A stretch of DNA of 64,000 bases from Alkalihalobacillus deserti (GCF_020734105.1 NZ_JAJAFR010000005.1:1-64000); one strand, 5' to 3'. Counted from the stretch's first letter, positions 41,050-50,369 are shown. Notes: generated by a model from the sequence alone, not told the origin. Translations and numbers: made by a program.

Positions 41050-42382
41050 GCATATCAAAACAACGATACTGATTGTTTTAATTGGGGTAAGTATTGTGTT
41101 AACTTGGCAGCTCTACACGTTTCAACCCGAGATGGCTTTTCTTGATGATACTACAAGATATGTTCCTTCCGATTCGTTAAATGCAGAACGTGAAGAACGC
41201 AAACTAAAAGATGTGATCCGACCCGAGCAAATCATCGTTCATCATCATAATAAGTTTGCTAGGATCCCAAATAAAGATGAGAGATTTGCGAAAGTGTATG
41301 AAAATCTATTGCGTTCTAGCTTGATTGAAATTGATTTGCTAGCAACTGGTCCCTTTCCGAAAAAACTCGAAACCGATGGAATTGAATTGATTTTTCCTAC
41401 AGCGATTCCGATTGATCTATTCCTTGACCTTTTTGAACTAAGTGAAGAGGAGTTTATGATGACATTAACACAGGTCAATCGCTTGTATTTGTATGGTAGT
41501 CCAGGTGGAAATGTCCATATGCAATTGCTATCAGTTGAAGAAGAGCGAGTGGTTGAGTTAGGAACGAATCTTTCGACAACCGAATTAGCTACGTTTTCTG
41601 AACCTTTTAATGAATATATAGAGATGAGAACCGTGCTTGAACCAACATCGTCCAATTCAACAAAACTTACTGCAGCTGTTTACGTTCCAACTGAGCCAGT
41701 TAAAGTTGCGCGGCTATCTTTTCAAACGTCTTCATTATCGACAGAGTTTTACAAACAGACGCTATTTACCGATCCTGGTTCTGTTAAGTATTATCAGCAA
41801 TCAGATGGAGAAGATTCCTATACAGATGGCAATCGAATCATAACGATGCAAAATAACGGCTTATTTATGGAATATATTAATCCAGCTTTTATTGACTCTA
41901 AAGAAAGAAATAGTAAGCATATTATTCAAAGCAGTTATGAGTTTGTTAATGGACATGGAGGGTGGTCAGACGAATATCTTTTAGCTAATTGGCAGTCGAT
42001 CGATACCCGTGATGATGCGTCGTTTATCCTGCATGTAAATGGATATCCTGTTATGAATTTTGAAGGACAAGGTTCGATGTCGCTTGATATCAGCAGGTCA
42101 GGTAATCAAGTTGTTAATTATACTCGTCCCCTTTTTGAATTAGATAATACGCCAATTGATGTAAGTGAACAAGTTCATTTACCATCTGGAGAAAAAGTAC
42201 TGGAACAGTTAAAACAGCAGGAGTTCTTTGATCCAAAACAGTTAACGAAAGTTGTAGTTGGTTATGAACTAGTTGCGAGAACGACGTCATTTGTTACGGT
42301 AGAGCCACACTGGTTTGCCTACTATAGAAACCATTGGCAAAAAGTAACTTTTGAGAAAGGAGGTTCTAATGGATTGGAGTAG
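41039..42382 (+). CDS. walH: WalK regulator WalH
   Basis: WalH (YycH) is a single-pass membrane protein that forms a complex with WalI and WalK and modulates the kinase. The 447-residue protein has one N-terminal helix (about 8-26), and the rest lies outside. NYEHIKTTILIVLIGVSIV and the C-terminal FVTVEPHWFAYYRNHW are typical. The start overlaps the walK end by 11 nt and the end overlaps walI by 14 nt, so the genes are coupled. Confidence 0.93.
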   Translation: MNYEHIKTTILIVLIGVSIVLTWQLYTFQPEMAFLDDTTRYVPSDSLNAEREERKLKDVIRPEQIIVHHHNKFARIPNKDERFAKVYENLLRSSLIEIDLLATGPFPKKLETDGIELIFPTAIPIDLFLDLFELSEEEFMMTLTQVNRLYLYGSPGGNVHMQLLSVEEERVVELGTNLSTTELATFSEPFNEYIEMRTVLEPTSSNSTKLTAAVYVPTEPVKVARLSFQTSSLSTEFYKQTLFTDPGSVKYYQQSDGEDSYTDGNRIITMQNNGLFMEYINPAFIDSKERNSKHIIQSSYEFVNGHGGWSDEYLLANWQSIDTRDDASFILHVNGYPVMNFEGQGSMSLDISRSGNQVVNYTRPLFELDNTPIDVSEQVHLPSGEKVLEQLKQQEFFDPKQLTKVVVGYELVARTTSFVTVEPHWFAYYRNHWQKVTFEKGGSNGLE

Positions 42383-43142
42383 AACAAAGACGATCTTCAT
42401 TATAACCTTCTTATTTATTAATGTCTTCTTAACTTGGCAACTGATTGAGACAAATAATGTTAATCAAATTAGTATGATCACAGAAGCGACCATACAAGAA
42501 GTTTTAAAAGAAAATAATGTGACCATTGAAAATGAATTGCCAGAAGAAGATTTATCTGGTCTGCTTGTTATTGGAAAGTTACTTAAATTATCACTTAATC
42601 AGGTTCCAGCTCTTGAAAAGCAAGAGGTTCAGCTTATCGATGAATACACGGCGATGTCGGTGCTAGAAGAACCGTTTGAGTTACCACTTGAACAAATATC
42701 ACCGGTGCTTGAAACGTTTCTATCAACCTATATTTTTGAGGGCGATAACTATCGCTTTGGTGGGTATGACTCCGAAAAGAATAGAGTGTATTTATATCAG
42801 ATTTATAAAGGTAAGATGGCTTATACATTGGAAGATCAACCATTGATTTTGAATCTTGACAATCAACAACGGGTGACTAGTTATCAGCAAAGATTTTTTC
42901 AATTTGAAGATCAAGAAGGCGAAGACCGCGAAATTTTGTCTAGCTTAAAGGCAATTGAGATTTTACTCAACGACCAATTAATACGAATGAACCAGACGAT
43001 TACGAATGTTCAGTTTGGTTATTATAGTTTTTTTAGTCCAACCGATGATGTTCAAGTGTTTGCGCCGATGTGGCGTGTGACAGTAGACGGGCAAATTTAT
43101 CTCGTTCATGCAACGGGAGGGACCGTGCAACAACTGACCTAA
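42369..43142 (+). CDS. walI: WalK regulator WalI
   Basis: WalI (YycI), 257 residues, has an N-terminal helix MDWSRTKTIFIITFLFINVF and an extracytoplasmic domain related to WalH. The start at 42369 follows AAAGGAGG and gives the family N-terminus; the in-frame ATG at 42351 adds six residues. It overlaps walH. Confidence 0.93.
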   Translation: MDWSRTKTIFIITFLFINVFLTWQLIETNNVNQISMITEATIQEVLKENNVTIENELPEEDLSGLLVIGKLLKLSLNQVPALEKQEVQLIDEYTAMSVLEEPFELPLEQISPVLETFLSTYIFEGDNYRFGGYDSEKNRVYLYQIYKGKMAYTLEDQPLILNLDNQQRVTSYQQRFFQFEDQEGEDREILSSLKAIEILLNDQLIRMNQTITNVQFGYYSFFSPTDDVQVFAPMWRVTVDGQIYLVHATGGTVQQLT

Positions 43143-43204
43143 AGATGCTTAAGGTTGACTCTTCTTTTAAGTCGACTTAGATTGTAGAGGGGAATGAATA
43201 AAAT

Positions 43205-44002
43205 ATGACATTACGCTTTAGTGTACTCGCAAGTGGAAGTACCGGTAACGCCGTTTACGTAGAAACGGAACAGCAGCGTTTATTAATAGATGCAGGATTG
43301 AGTGGCAAGAAAATGGACGAGCTTTTTCAATCGATTAACCGTGATCCAAAAGACTTAACAGGGATTTTAGTAAGTCATGAACACTCTGATCATATAAAGG
43401 GAGTTGGCATTTTTGCCAGAAAGCATAAATTACCTATTTATGCGAATGAAAAAACATGGCAAGCAATGAATAGCCATCTTGGCAACCTAGCAAATGAGCA
43501 AAAATTCATTTTTGGAATAGATGAAGTGAAATCATTTGGAAACCTTGATGTTGAATCATTTGGTGTTTCACATGATGCGGCAGAACCGATGTTTTTCTCT
43601 TTCCATCATGAAGGGAAAAAACTAGTGCTAGCTACTGATATGGGCTATGTCAGTGAGAGAATCAAAGGGACAATTAAAGATGCAGATATGTTTATTTTTG
43701 AATCGAATCATGACACCAATATGTTACGGATGTGTAAGTATCCGTGGAGCATTAAGCGTCGCATTTTAAGCGATGTTGGTCATGTATCCAATGAAGATGC
43801 TGCCATGGCGCTTTCCGAATGTATTGGCGATAAGACCAGTCGTATTTATTTAGCTCATTTAAGCTTAGACAACAACTTGAAAGACTTAGCTAGACTTTCC
43901 GTTGAACAAGTGCTAAAAGAGCAAGGGATGGCTGTAGGAGAGCAATTTGAACTATATGATACCGACCCCCACCATCCAACAGCATTAGCTGTTGTTTCAT
44001 AA
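43205..44002 (+). CDS. walJ: MBL-fold hydrolase WalJ (YycJ)
   Basis: A metallo-beta-lactamase-fold protein of 265 residues with the metal motif [10 protein letters not shown] and later ligands in DMGYVSE and LAHLS. WalJ belongs to the walRK operon of Bacillus and has been linked to coordination of division with replication; its substrate is probably DNA or a nucleotide. The start is 62 nt after walI. It ends before a strong terminator. Confidence 0.94.
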   Translation: MTLRFSVLASGSTGNAVYVETEQQRLLIDAGLSGKKMDELFQSINRDPKDLTGILVSHEHSDHIKGVGIFARKHKLPIYANEKTWQAMNSHLGNLANEQKFIFGIDEVKSFGNLDVESFGVSHDAAEPMFFSFHHEGKKLVLATDMGYVSERIKGTIKDADMFIFESNHDTNMLRMCKYPWSIKRRILSDVGHVSNEDAAMALSECIGDKTSRIYLAHLSLDNNLKDLARLSVEQVLKEQGMAVGEQFELYDTDPHHPTALAVVS

Positions 44003-44034
44003 GATGTAAACAACTACGATTTTTGTCTTATAGT

Positions 44035-44058
44035 CCCCACGTTTAGTGGGGTTTTTTT
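44035..44058 (+). terminator. wal operon terminator
   Basis: CCCCAC-GTTTA-GTGGGG is followed by seven T. Confidence 0.85.
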
Positions 44059-44375
44059 AGGGTAGACAATTATACGTAACAGGAAATTTAATAAAACGAG
44101 GGGTATTTTGTGCGATCCGACCCACAAGTATGAAAAAATAATTAAATCGCTTTTTTACAAGATTATCTGTCATGTTTGTTGGTAATTATATAAAAAGTAT
44201 CAAAAATAAAGGGAAAGCGAGCAGGATACTAGTATTTCATGAAATAATTAATATAATAAAAATTATAAGCAACCCTTTTAGCGTAGCTACTGTTTTTCTA
44301 CGATGCAGTAGTAATGCCAGTGCTTTACCTTTTTCGAACATTTAATTATACAGAAAAAAGGAAGGTGTCAATGTA
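44059..44375 (+). other. walJ-htrA gap
   Basis: 317 nt without an open frame of note. Near its end GCGTAGCTACTG...GCAGTAGTAATGCC forms a weak inverted repeat (about 44281-44320). I do not see a clear promoter. No further feature is recognised. Confidence 0.4.
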
Positions 44376-45608
44376 ATGGGATACTATGATGAGCATGTTG
44401 AAGAAACCGAAACCGAAACAGGAAGACGACGTCGTGGGCCCAATCGAGGATCAGGACTATCTGCTTTTATTGGAGCGGTAGTAGGTGGATTAGTCGTTTT
44501 ATTTTCAATTCCACTTCTTTCAAATATTGGACTATTACCTTATCAAATTAATAATGATAGTGAGATTTCAGGAATCTCTGAAATAAACTCGCCACAAGAG
44601 GGACTTTCACAAACGGTTAATGTTGATGTGAATTCCGATGTCACTCAAGCCGTAGATAAAGTGTCAGATGCTGTAGTCGGTGTGATCAATATGCAACAAT
44701 CAAGCCTTTTTTCACAAGAGGGAAATGAGGGCACTGGTTCGGGTGTTATTTATAAAAAAAGTGGCGATCGTGCGTATGTCGTTACCAACCATCACGTAAT
44801 TGACCGTGCCAATGAAATTGAGGTTAGCCTATCTGATGGTACGCGTATTCCAGCAAAACTGTTGGGAAGTGATGTGATTACAGACTTAGCTGTTCTAGAG
44901 ATTGATGGCAGTGACATTGAAGTAGTCGCTGATTTTGGAGGTTCTGATCTGCTTCGTGTAGGTGAACCAGCGCTAGCAATTGGAAATCCACTAGGGCTTC
45001 GATTCTCTAGTACAGTTACACAAGGTATTATTAGTGCAACGGAACGAAGCATTCCTGTTGATTTAACAGGAAATGGTCAAATTGATTGGTATGCAGAAGT
45101 CATACAGACAGATGCTGCGATTAATCCTGGTAATAGTGGTGGCGCTCTCGTAAATATTGAGGGTCAAGTAATTGGTATTAACTCGATGAAGATTGCACAA
45201 AGTTCGGTTGAAGGAATTGGTTTTGCGATTCCAACAGAAATAGCGATTCCAGTTATTGAAGATCTAGAAAGCATTGGAGAGGTAAGACGACCACAAATGG
45301 GTATAGGTATCCGCTCGTTAAGTGAAATTCCAAGTGCATACTGGCAAGAAACGTTGAAACTTCCTGAAGATATTAAAGGGGGAGTTGTGATTACAAGCGT
45401 TTCACCAACGTCTCCGGCGGATCGTGCTGGCTTACAAGACTACGATGTGATCGTTGAAATTGATGGACAAGAGATCAATGACGGGCATGATTTGCGGAAA
45501 TACCTGTATACAGAACTTAAGATTGGTGACGAAATAGATGTAACCATTTATCGTAATGGTGCACGTGAAACCGTTCAGGTCCAATTAGCTGAGCAACAAA
45601 GCTTTTAA
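44376..45608 (+). CDS. htrA: Membrane-anchored serine protease HtrA
   Basis: A DegP/HtrA quality-control protease, 410 residues. A basic N-terminus (RRRRGPNRG) precedes one membrane segment (about 28-48), so the protease faces outward. The catalytic triad is H140 in TNHHVID, D170 in TDLAVLEID and S254 in NPGNSGGAL. A single PDZ domain (about 300-400) ends the protein. In B. subtilis this position downstream of walJ holds htrC/yycK. AAGGAAGG lies 11 nt before the ATG. Confidence 0.95.
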   Translation: MGYYDEHVEETETETGRRRRGPNRGSGLSAFIGAVVGGLVVLFSIPLLSNIGLLPYQINNDSEISGISEINSPQEGLSQTVNVDVNSDVTQAVDKVSDAVVGVINMQQSSLFSQEGNEGTGSGVIYKKSGDRAYVVTNHHVIDRANEIEVSLSDGTRIPAKLLGSDVITDLAVLEIDGSDIEVVADFGGSDLLRVGEPALAIGNPLGLRFSSTVTQGIISATERSIPVDLTGNGQIDWYAEVIQTDAAINPGNSGGALVNIEGQVIGINSMKIAQSSVEGIGFAIPTEIAIPVIEDLESIGEVRRPQMGIGIRSLSEIPSAYWQETLKLPEDIKGGVVITSVSPTSPADRAGLQDYDVIVEIDGQEINDGHDLRKYLYTELKIGDEIDVTIYRNGARETVQVQLAEQQSF

Positions 45609-45615
45609 AGAGAAA

Positions 45616-45646
45616 GAAGCAGCGTCTCTGATGCTGCTTTTTTTTA
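45616..45646 (+). terminator. htrA terminator
   Basis: AGCAGC and GCTGCT pair around 9 nt, followed by eight T. Confidence 0.75.
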
Positions 45647-45673
45647 GTATAAAATTAAACATTGAATGCGTTT

Positions 45674-45808
45674 CAATGAAGCATGTGACAGACTACTCAA
45701 GAGTGGCAAATGCGCGTCAAACGATGAGAAACCCACTTGTCGTTACTTAAGAAGCAGTGGTTCCGCTCATTGTTTATAAGAAAAGACGGCTAGCGCCGTT
45801 TTTTCTTA
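45674..45808 (-). repeat. Degenerate repeat element (copy g) with adjacent hairpin
   Basis: On the minus strand a hairpin AAGAAAAAACGGC/GCCGTCTTTTCTT (45778-45808) is followed by CAATGAGCGGAACCACTGCTT and then TTAAGTAACG. This matches the start of copy f (GCAATGAGCGGAACCGCTGC). The 3' end is poorly conserved. The hairpin-then-element order is the same as in copies b, d, e and f. Confidence 0.5.
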
Positions 45809-45838
45809 CAAACAGCTGTTGATTACTTTTATCCACAA

Positions 45839-46097
45839 TCGAATATATGGGTATGATATAATAGACACGCTAAAAAAGAAAGGACGATTAAAAATGTATT
45901 TTGCATGTAATGAACATATTGAATTAGCGATTGATATGACGGTAGACGAACAAGAATCAGCACCTATCGTGGATAAAGCAGGTACAAACAACGATACGTT
46001 ATCCACAGTTTGTAGTTTTTGTGAAAACGATGCCATCTACAGGGTGAGCCCATAAAAAAATCAATGCTGTTGATATGTGGATAACTACTGTGGATAA
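45839..46097. promoter_or_regulatory. DnaA-box cluster around the CxxH/CxxC gene and rlmH leader
   Basis: Four perfect boxes lie within 260 nt: TTATCCACA at 45839-45847 and 45999-46007, and TGTGGATAA (minus strand) at 46076-46084 and 46089-46097. CGTGGATAA at 45968-45976 is one mismatch away. The last two sit directly before the rlmH ribosome site. The cluster is about 35 kb from oriC. Confidence 0.75.
45894..46055 (+). CDS. CxxH/CxxC small protein
   Basis: A 53-residue protein. MYFACNEHIELAIDM carries the CxxH and CSFCENDAIYRV carries the CxxC, suggesting a zinc-binding knuckle; this is the family found just upstream of rlmH in Bacillus. The role is unknown. The frame is open upstream, but ATG 45894 is chosen because AAAGGACG lies before it and the protein starts at the family Met. 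Its coding region contains two of the DnaA boxes. Confidence 0.85.
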   Translation: MYFACNEHIELAIDMTVDEQESAPIVDKAGTNNDTLSTVCSFCENDAIYRVSP

Positions 46098-46120
46098 GAT
46101 TATAGGAGGTTATACACATT

Positions 46121-46600
46121 GTGAATATCCAGATTGTAACAGTGGGGAAATTAAAAGAAAAATATCTGAAACAAGGCATAGAAGAATACACGAAACGATT
46201 AAGTGCCTATGCGAAAATCGAAATGATAGAAGTAGCCGATGAGAAAGCACCAGAACAAGCAAGTGAAGCTGAAATGCTACAAATTAAAGACAAAGAGGGA
46301 GAACGAATTCTCGCAAAACTCCACCCCGATACGCATGTGATCGCTCTAGCAATAGAAGGGAAAATGCTTACCTCTGAGCAGCTTTCTAATAACATCGATA
46401 AGTTAGCAACATACGGAAAAAGCAAGATTGCCTTTGTGATTGGGGGATCACTTGGATTAAGTGATCATGTGCTGAAGCGGGCAAATGAAAATCTCTCATT
46501 TTCTAAGATGACGTTTCCACATCAATTGATGAAGTTGGTATTGGTGGAGCAGATTTACCGGGCATTTCGGATTTTGAGGGGTGAACCGTATCATAAGTAA
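46121..46600 (+). CDS. rlmH: 23S rRNA (pseudouridine1915-N3)-methyltransferase RlmH
   Basis: RlmH (orfX in staphylococci) methylates pseudouridine 1915 of 23S rRNA. The SPOUT fold shows [15 protein letters not shown] and [20 protein letters not shown]. The protein ends RGEPYHK, encoded by the sequence that in staphylococci is the SCC attachment site. The 159-residue length is exact. The GTG start follows ATAGGAGGT. Confidence 0.97.
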   Translation: MNIQIVTVGKLKEKYLKQGIEEYTKRLSAYAKIEMIEVADEKAPEQASEAEMLQIKDKEGERILAKLHPDTHVIALAIEGKMLTSEQLSNNIDKLATYGKSKIAFVIGGSLGLSDHVLKRANENLSFSKMTFPHQLMKLVLVEQIYRAFRILRGEPYHK

Positions 46601-46611
46601 ATGAGGTTTTT
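46579..46611 (+). repeat. att-like site A: rlmH 3' end plus inverted repeat
   Basis: GAACCGTATCATAAGTAA ends rlmH, followed by ATGAGGTTTTT. 32 nt of this stretch recur at 48836-48867 with two mismatches. The core resembles the staphylococcal SCC attB (GAAGCATATCATAAATGA) both in sequence and in coding place. TAAATGAGGTTT (46599-46610) is the inverted repeat of 48814-48825. Confidence 0.75.
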
Positions 46612-47207
46612 ATTCTTTAAAGTCAGTATTCAAGAGAAAGATGGAATGCGTATGTAACTACTACATATTTCTACGTCGTTCTTAAATTATACAGGAGAGT
46701 ATTTTATAAAAAATATTTGCACTAGTTTAAATAAGAGGGGAGCACGGAAACTCCTTGAGCTATGTATCAAGAGTACAGAACCGTGTCATAAAAAACCCCA
46801 TGGAAATTCAGGTTAAGAAGCACTGGAAAAACTTTCAGTTGAGATTAGAGACCAAAGAATAAAAAGACAAGCCTACCTATTTTTAATTAGGATTTGGCTT
46901 GTCTTTTTATATGTTTATTACAATCAATGAAAGAGGAAAAAATAAAAAATTAACTTAATTGTTTGTAAAGTAGGAGGGGCAACCTTTTCCTCTGTCCACG
47001 TATCTACAGCTCTCCCCCCACTTATTCCTGTAAAAACTATACTCTAAAGCCGAACCTACAGTAAAACCCAGTAGCAAGTATTCCCCCTCCTTATCATAAA
47101 ATTAGATATAGATGCCATATATTGCTTGATGATTCCAAGAAAGAAGCGTTAGAGAAGAAATTTGTCGAAGAAACCATCTCTTCGAATCAATTGAAATGGG
47201 GAATGAC
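46601..47207 (+). other. rlmH-tgl gap with an att-like core and a terminator
   Basis: GAACCGTGTCATAA (46778-46791) is another rlmH-end-like core. A stem AAAAAGACAAGCC with GGCTTGTCTTTTT (46861-46909) is a terminator. From about 47070 a frame of about 45 codons ending DDSKKEALEKKF then VEETISSNQLKWGMT overlaps the tgl ATG (ATGA); it has no start codon I trust and may be a remnant. No other gene is seen. Confidence 0.5.
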
Positions 47208-48039
47208 ATGATACAAGTAGCTGGAAGGCCGTTTTCATTAGATAGCACGATGGACTTCGGAAGGGTAGAAAGAGTAAACATTAAACAAATGCTTGATTCT
47301 CCTGAATTGTTTTCCTATCCTTCCATGAATGAACTTAGATTTGAAATCGACATTCGAAAAAATATTATGGAAAGCGCAAAAGAAATGAATGCAAGTCAAG
47401 TGTTTTACCATCTTTGAAAATGCTCGTTGTAATCCTTCATCCTGGACTTTAACGTATGCTGGAGGGTTTTTGTTAAGGTCAGGTGTCAAGCCATCTGACG
47501 CCATTCTAGACATTTATCGGAACGGCTCCCTTTATGCATTTGAATGCGCGACTGCAATCATTATTATCTATTACCAGGCCATCTTAAAAAGTATCGGGAG
47601 ACGTCGTTTTGATGCTATTTTTCAAAACCTCTATTTATACAGTTGGCATACAGATCCTAACTTAGAATTAGACTCCTTCTATTCGAATCGTTTTTTGCCC
47701 GGGGATGTTGTGTATTTTAATAATCCTGATTTTTATCCAAATACGCCATGGTATCGAGGAGAAAACGCCGTCGTGTTAAGCGATGGAACGTTTTTTGGAC
47801 ATGGGTTGGGTATCATGACCGCTGAACAGATGATACAATTTTTAAATTCACAAAGGTTTCCAGAAAGTACACAGCCCGCATACTTAGCAAATGTAATCAC
47901 AAGAATATCTGCAACGATGCATAAGCTTTTAACTTTACAAAGTGATCGCACCTCCTATAAAAATTTAAAAACTGTCATACACCATAATCTTTGTTCCATC
48001 TCCAGTATTCATTATCAGTTTTATCTGAATAAACATTAA
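47208..48039 (+). pseudogene. tgl: Protein-glutamine gamma-glutamyltransferase Tgl, frameshifted
   Basis: Tgl crosslinks spore-coat proteins in Bacillus. The N-part (MIQVAGRPFS to ESAKEMNAS, 47208-47417) matches Tgl residues 1-60. The rest lies in the next frame (from about 47400), with WTLTYAGGFLLRSGVK, the catalytic Cys in YAFECATAIIIIYY, GDVVYFNNPDF and RGENAVVLSDGTFFGHGLGI. One extra or two missing bases near 47395-47415 join the frames. The C-terminus runs about 40 residues beyond the usual end. GGGGA lies 6 nt before the ATG. A sequencing error, rather than a real mutation, cannot be ruled out. Confidence 0.85.
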
Positions 48040-48177
48040 TGATTAATTTTTTGCCATGTTTGATTTTTTAATAAAAACGGTAACATCCACCCATTTAGTA
48101 GGCAGACAGGTTCATATTTCAACTAGGTGAGTATAATGTTGTGTAAATATACTAACCGAAAAGGAAGTGCTGAGAAT

Positions 48178-48453
48178 ATGTATGGTAATGTAAATGTACC
48201 GCCAAACATCCACCCTACTATGATGGCAGGAGCCAATGTACCGCCAAACATCCACCCTACTATAATGGCAGGAGCCAATGTACCGCCCAATATACCCCCT
48301 ACTATGGTGGCTGGCGTAACGGATGCACCTTATACTGCCCCTGCTTATGGATATGGTTATGCCGCCGCTCCTACTCGTGGGCACGGCTTTATATTAATTG
48401 TTGTGTTGTTTATTTTATTAATCATTGTAGGAAGTAGTTCCTCTAAATGCTAA
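48178..48453 (+). CDS. YjcZ-family small sporulation protein with tandem repeats
   Basis: A 91-residue protein. The C-terminus GHGFILIVVLFILLIIVGSS is the signature of YjcZ-family sporulation proteins, a single membrane helix. The N-terminus has three copies of a repeat of about 14 residues (NVPPNIHPTMMAGA), nearly identical in DNA as well, plus a Tyr/Gly/Ala-rich segment APAYGYGYAAAPTRG. Known YjcZ proteins are about 25-50 residues, so the repeat part is an addition. I start at ATG 48178 because GGAAGTG lies upstream; the frame is open from 48127. It lies next to tgl, another spore-coat gene. Confidence 0.75.
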   Translation: MYGNVNVPPNIHPTMMAGANVPPNIHPTIMAGANVPPNIPPTMVAGVTDAPYTAPAYGYGYAAAPTRGHGFILIVVLFILLIIVGSSSSKC

Positions 48454-49149
48454 TATAAGATCTAAGAGGGCGGTTTCTCTCGGTCAATGGTGAACTGAGT
48501 ACCGACCCTTTCCTACATCTAATTACGTAAAATGAAATTATGTTAGACAAAAGGCTCAATCCATTCCACCGTCGTAATAGCGATCATCCTAAAACCAGTT
48601 CGTCATAAAGGTTTACACTAAAAGTCTACTAATAAGGGATTGGAGATTTAAGAAAATTCATTTTACAAGGAAAGCCAGTTGTTTAGGTCCGTATAAACAA
48701 CTGGCTTTTTATTGTTCATGTTGTTTTTTAAGAAGTTTAGTATTCCATAAAATATGGTCCTTTAGTAGAAGAGTTTCCAATAGTAATTCCGTTTTCAAAT
48801 GGAAAATCTAAATAAACCTCATTTAGATAGACTAAGGAGAACCGTATTATAAGTAAATGAGGTTTTTGTATTACCAACTTCATTTATTGATGAATGAAGT
48901 TGGTAAGGACAGAAAAGGCTGAAATAACTTTAGTATGGAAATTGGATATTTCAGCTCTTTATATATTCTCTTTAAGAAAGTGACTCCTTCGCTAGCTTAT
49001 GAACCCGTGTTTAAGGGGAATTGGGTTTCTTTACAACATGAAAAACAAAACAAGCGATAAGATTGTATGGAAGAATTTATTGATGTGAAATTTTTCATTT
49101 GAATAGACTATAATGCTGTAGTGATAGGGAAAATCTGAATATAAACATA
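48454..49149 (+). other. yjcZ-alr gap: terminator and att-like site B
   Basis: A 15 bp perfect hairpin with a T run (48672-48712) is a good terminator. The att-like site B with its inverted repeats is at 48814-48867. No protein-coding frame with a ribosome site is seen. Confidence 0.5.
48814..48867 (+). repeat. att-like site B with flanking inverted repeats
   Basis: AAACCTCATTTA (48814-48825) and TAAATGAGGTTT (48854-48865) are perfect inverted repeats around GAACCGTATTATAAGTAA. The part from 48836 matches the rlmH end over 32 nt with two mismatches. TTTAGAT-N10-GAACCGTA spacing is shared with sites C and D, and rlmH has TTCGGAT at the same distance. Confidence 0.75.
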
Positions 49150-49179
49150 AAAAGCTCTAAGGTCATATTCAGAGCTTTT
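49150..49179 (-). terminator. alr terminator
   Basis: AAAAGCTCT pairs with AGAGCTTTT. The right arm is part of the last alr codons and the left arm supplies the U run on the minus strand. Confidence 0.7.
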
Positions 49180-50275
49180 CATAATACCTTGGAACCCGCT
49201 TACTAACAGCACACACAATTTCATAATTAATCGTTCCAGTTGATTCGGCCATTTCATCAATAGGAAACTCAACACAATCTCCTATTTGGACATCGGAAGC
49301 CTCAGTGACATCAATCATCGTTTGGTCCATACAAACCCGGCCAATAATCTGTGCTTTTTTCCAACGGACAAACACGAAGCCATTGTTAGATAGTGCACGA
49401 GATAAGCCATCTGCATAGCCAATAGGCAAGGTGGCAACTGTGCGTTCAGCTGATAATGTATAGGTTCGGCCATAACTAATTGCTGATCCTTCTGGCAGCT
49501 TGCGTAAGGAAATAATACTTGAATAGAGTCGCATCGCTTGTTTAAGTTCAATTGGCATGTGGAGAGCTGCATCTGGTTTTAGCCCATACAAACTAATGCC
49601 AACTCGAGCCATATCCAGATGTTTGTCTCTGTGCAGAAGAGTCCCAGCGCTATTGCAACAATGTTTTATAGGGATAGTCATTCCGTTATTTTCTAGTGTG
49701 CGAATGAAGGCAATAAACCTATCAAATTGTTCATCTGTGTAAGAAGAATGAGGTACATCGGCTTCGGCAAAGTGAGTAAACACCCCTTCTACTTCGATAT
49801 TTTCATGCTTAGAAAGTGGAATTGAGAGTTCTAGCAGTTCCTCTATTGTTTGTACGCCTATTCGACCCATGCCAGTTTCAGTCTTAATATGTACTTTGAT
49901 AGGTGTCGTTTCAGTTCGTGCAAGCTCAAGTAGAGCATCGCGAACTTCAGTTGAAAACACCGTTAACGTGATGTTTTGTCTAATTGCCTCTTTAAGAGCT
50001 ACTGGTGCGGTGTAGCCTAAAACAATGATTGGTGCCTCAATACCCGCTTCACGAAGTTCAATGGCTTCATCTAAAATAGCTACACCTAAGTAGGTAGCGC
50101 CACCACATAGAGCCGCTTTTGCCGATGCAACTGCTCCGTGTCCATACCCATCTCCTTTAACGACAGCCATTAATTTGCAGTCTGGTTTTAACCAAGCTTT
50201 GAAAGTAGCTGCATTTGTTTTAATGACCTCTAATGAGATTTGTGCATATGTATTTCTAAAACTACTTGTTTTCAT
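49169..50275 (-). CDS. alr: Alanine racemase
   Basis: A PLP enzyme of 368 residues that interconverts L- and D-alanine. The PLP lysine is K40 in AVVKGDGYGHG. Further family blocks are ETGMGRIGV, HCCNSAGTLL, ARVGISLYGL, SAISYGRTYT and GRVCMDQTMIDV. It lies downstream of ald in the same direction but behind a terminator, in a cluster for alanine use. In this setting a catabolic role (as DadX) is likelier than the wall role, but it could also be the only racemase of the cell. Confidence 0.96.
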   Translation of the reverse strand: MKTSSFRNTYAQISLEVIKTNAATFKAWLKPDCKLMAVVKGDGYGHGAVASAKAALCGGATYLGVAILDEAIELREAGIEAPIIVLGYTAPVALKEAIRQNITLTVFSTEVRDALLELARTETTPIKVHIKTETGMGRIGVQTIEELLELSIPLSKHENIEVEGVFTHFAEADVPHSSYTDEQFDRFIAFIRTLENNGMTIPIKHCCNSAGTLLHRDKHLDMARVGISLYGLKPDAALHMPIELKQAMRLYSSIISLRKLPEGSAISYGRTYTLSAERTVATLPIGYADGLSRALSNNGFVFVRWKKAQIIGRVCMDQTMIDVTEASDVQIGDCVEFPIDEMAESTGTINYEIVCAVSKRVPRYYEKL

Positions 50276-50310
50276 TTGACGGACTCCCTTTACTTATGTT
50301 TCGTTCGTTT

Positions 50311-50348
50311 AATAGCCCCTCTCCATCATGAGACGGAGAGGGGCTATT
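50311..50348 (-). terminator. ald terminator
   Basis: AATAGCCCCTCTCC pairs perfectly over 14 bp with GGAGAGGGGCTATT around a 10 nt loop, between the ald stop and alr. Confidence 0.8.
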
Positions 50349-50369
50349 TCATGCTATATTAAGGAGTCC

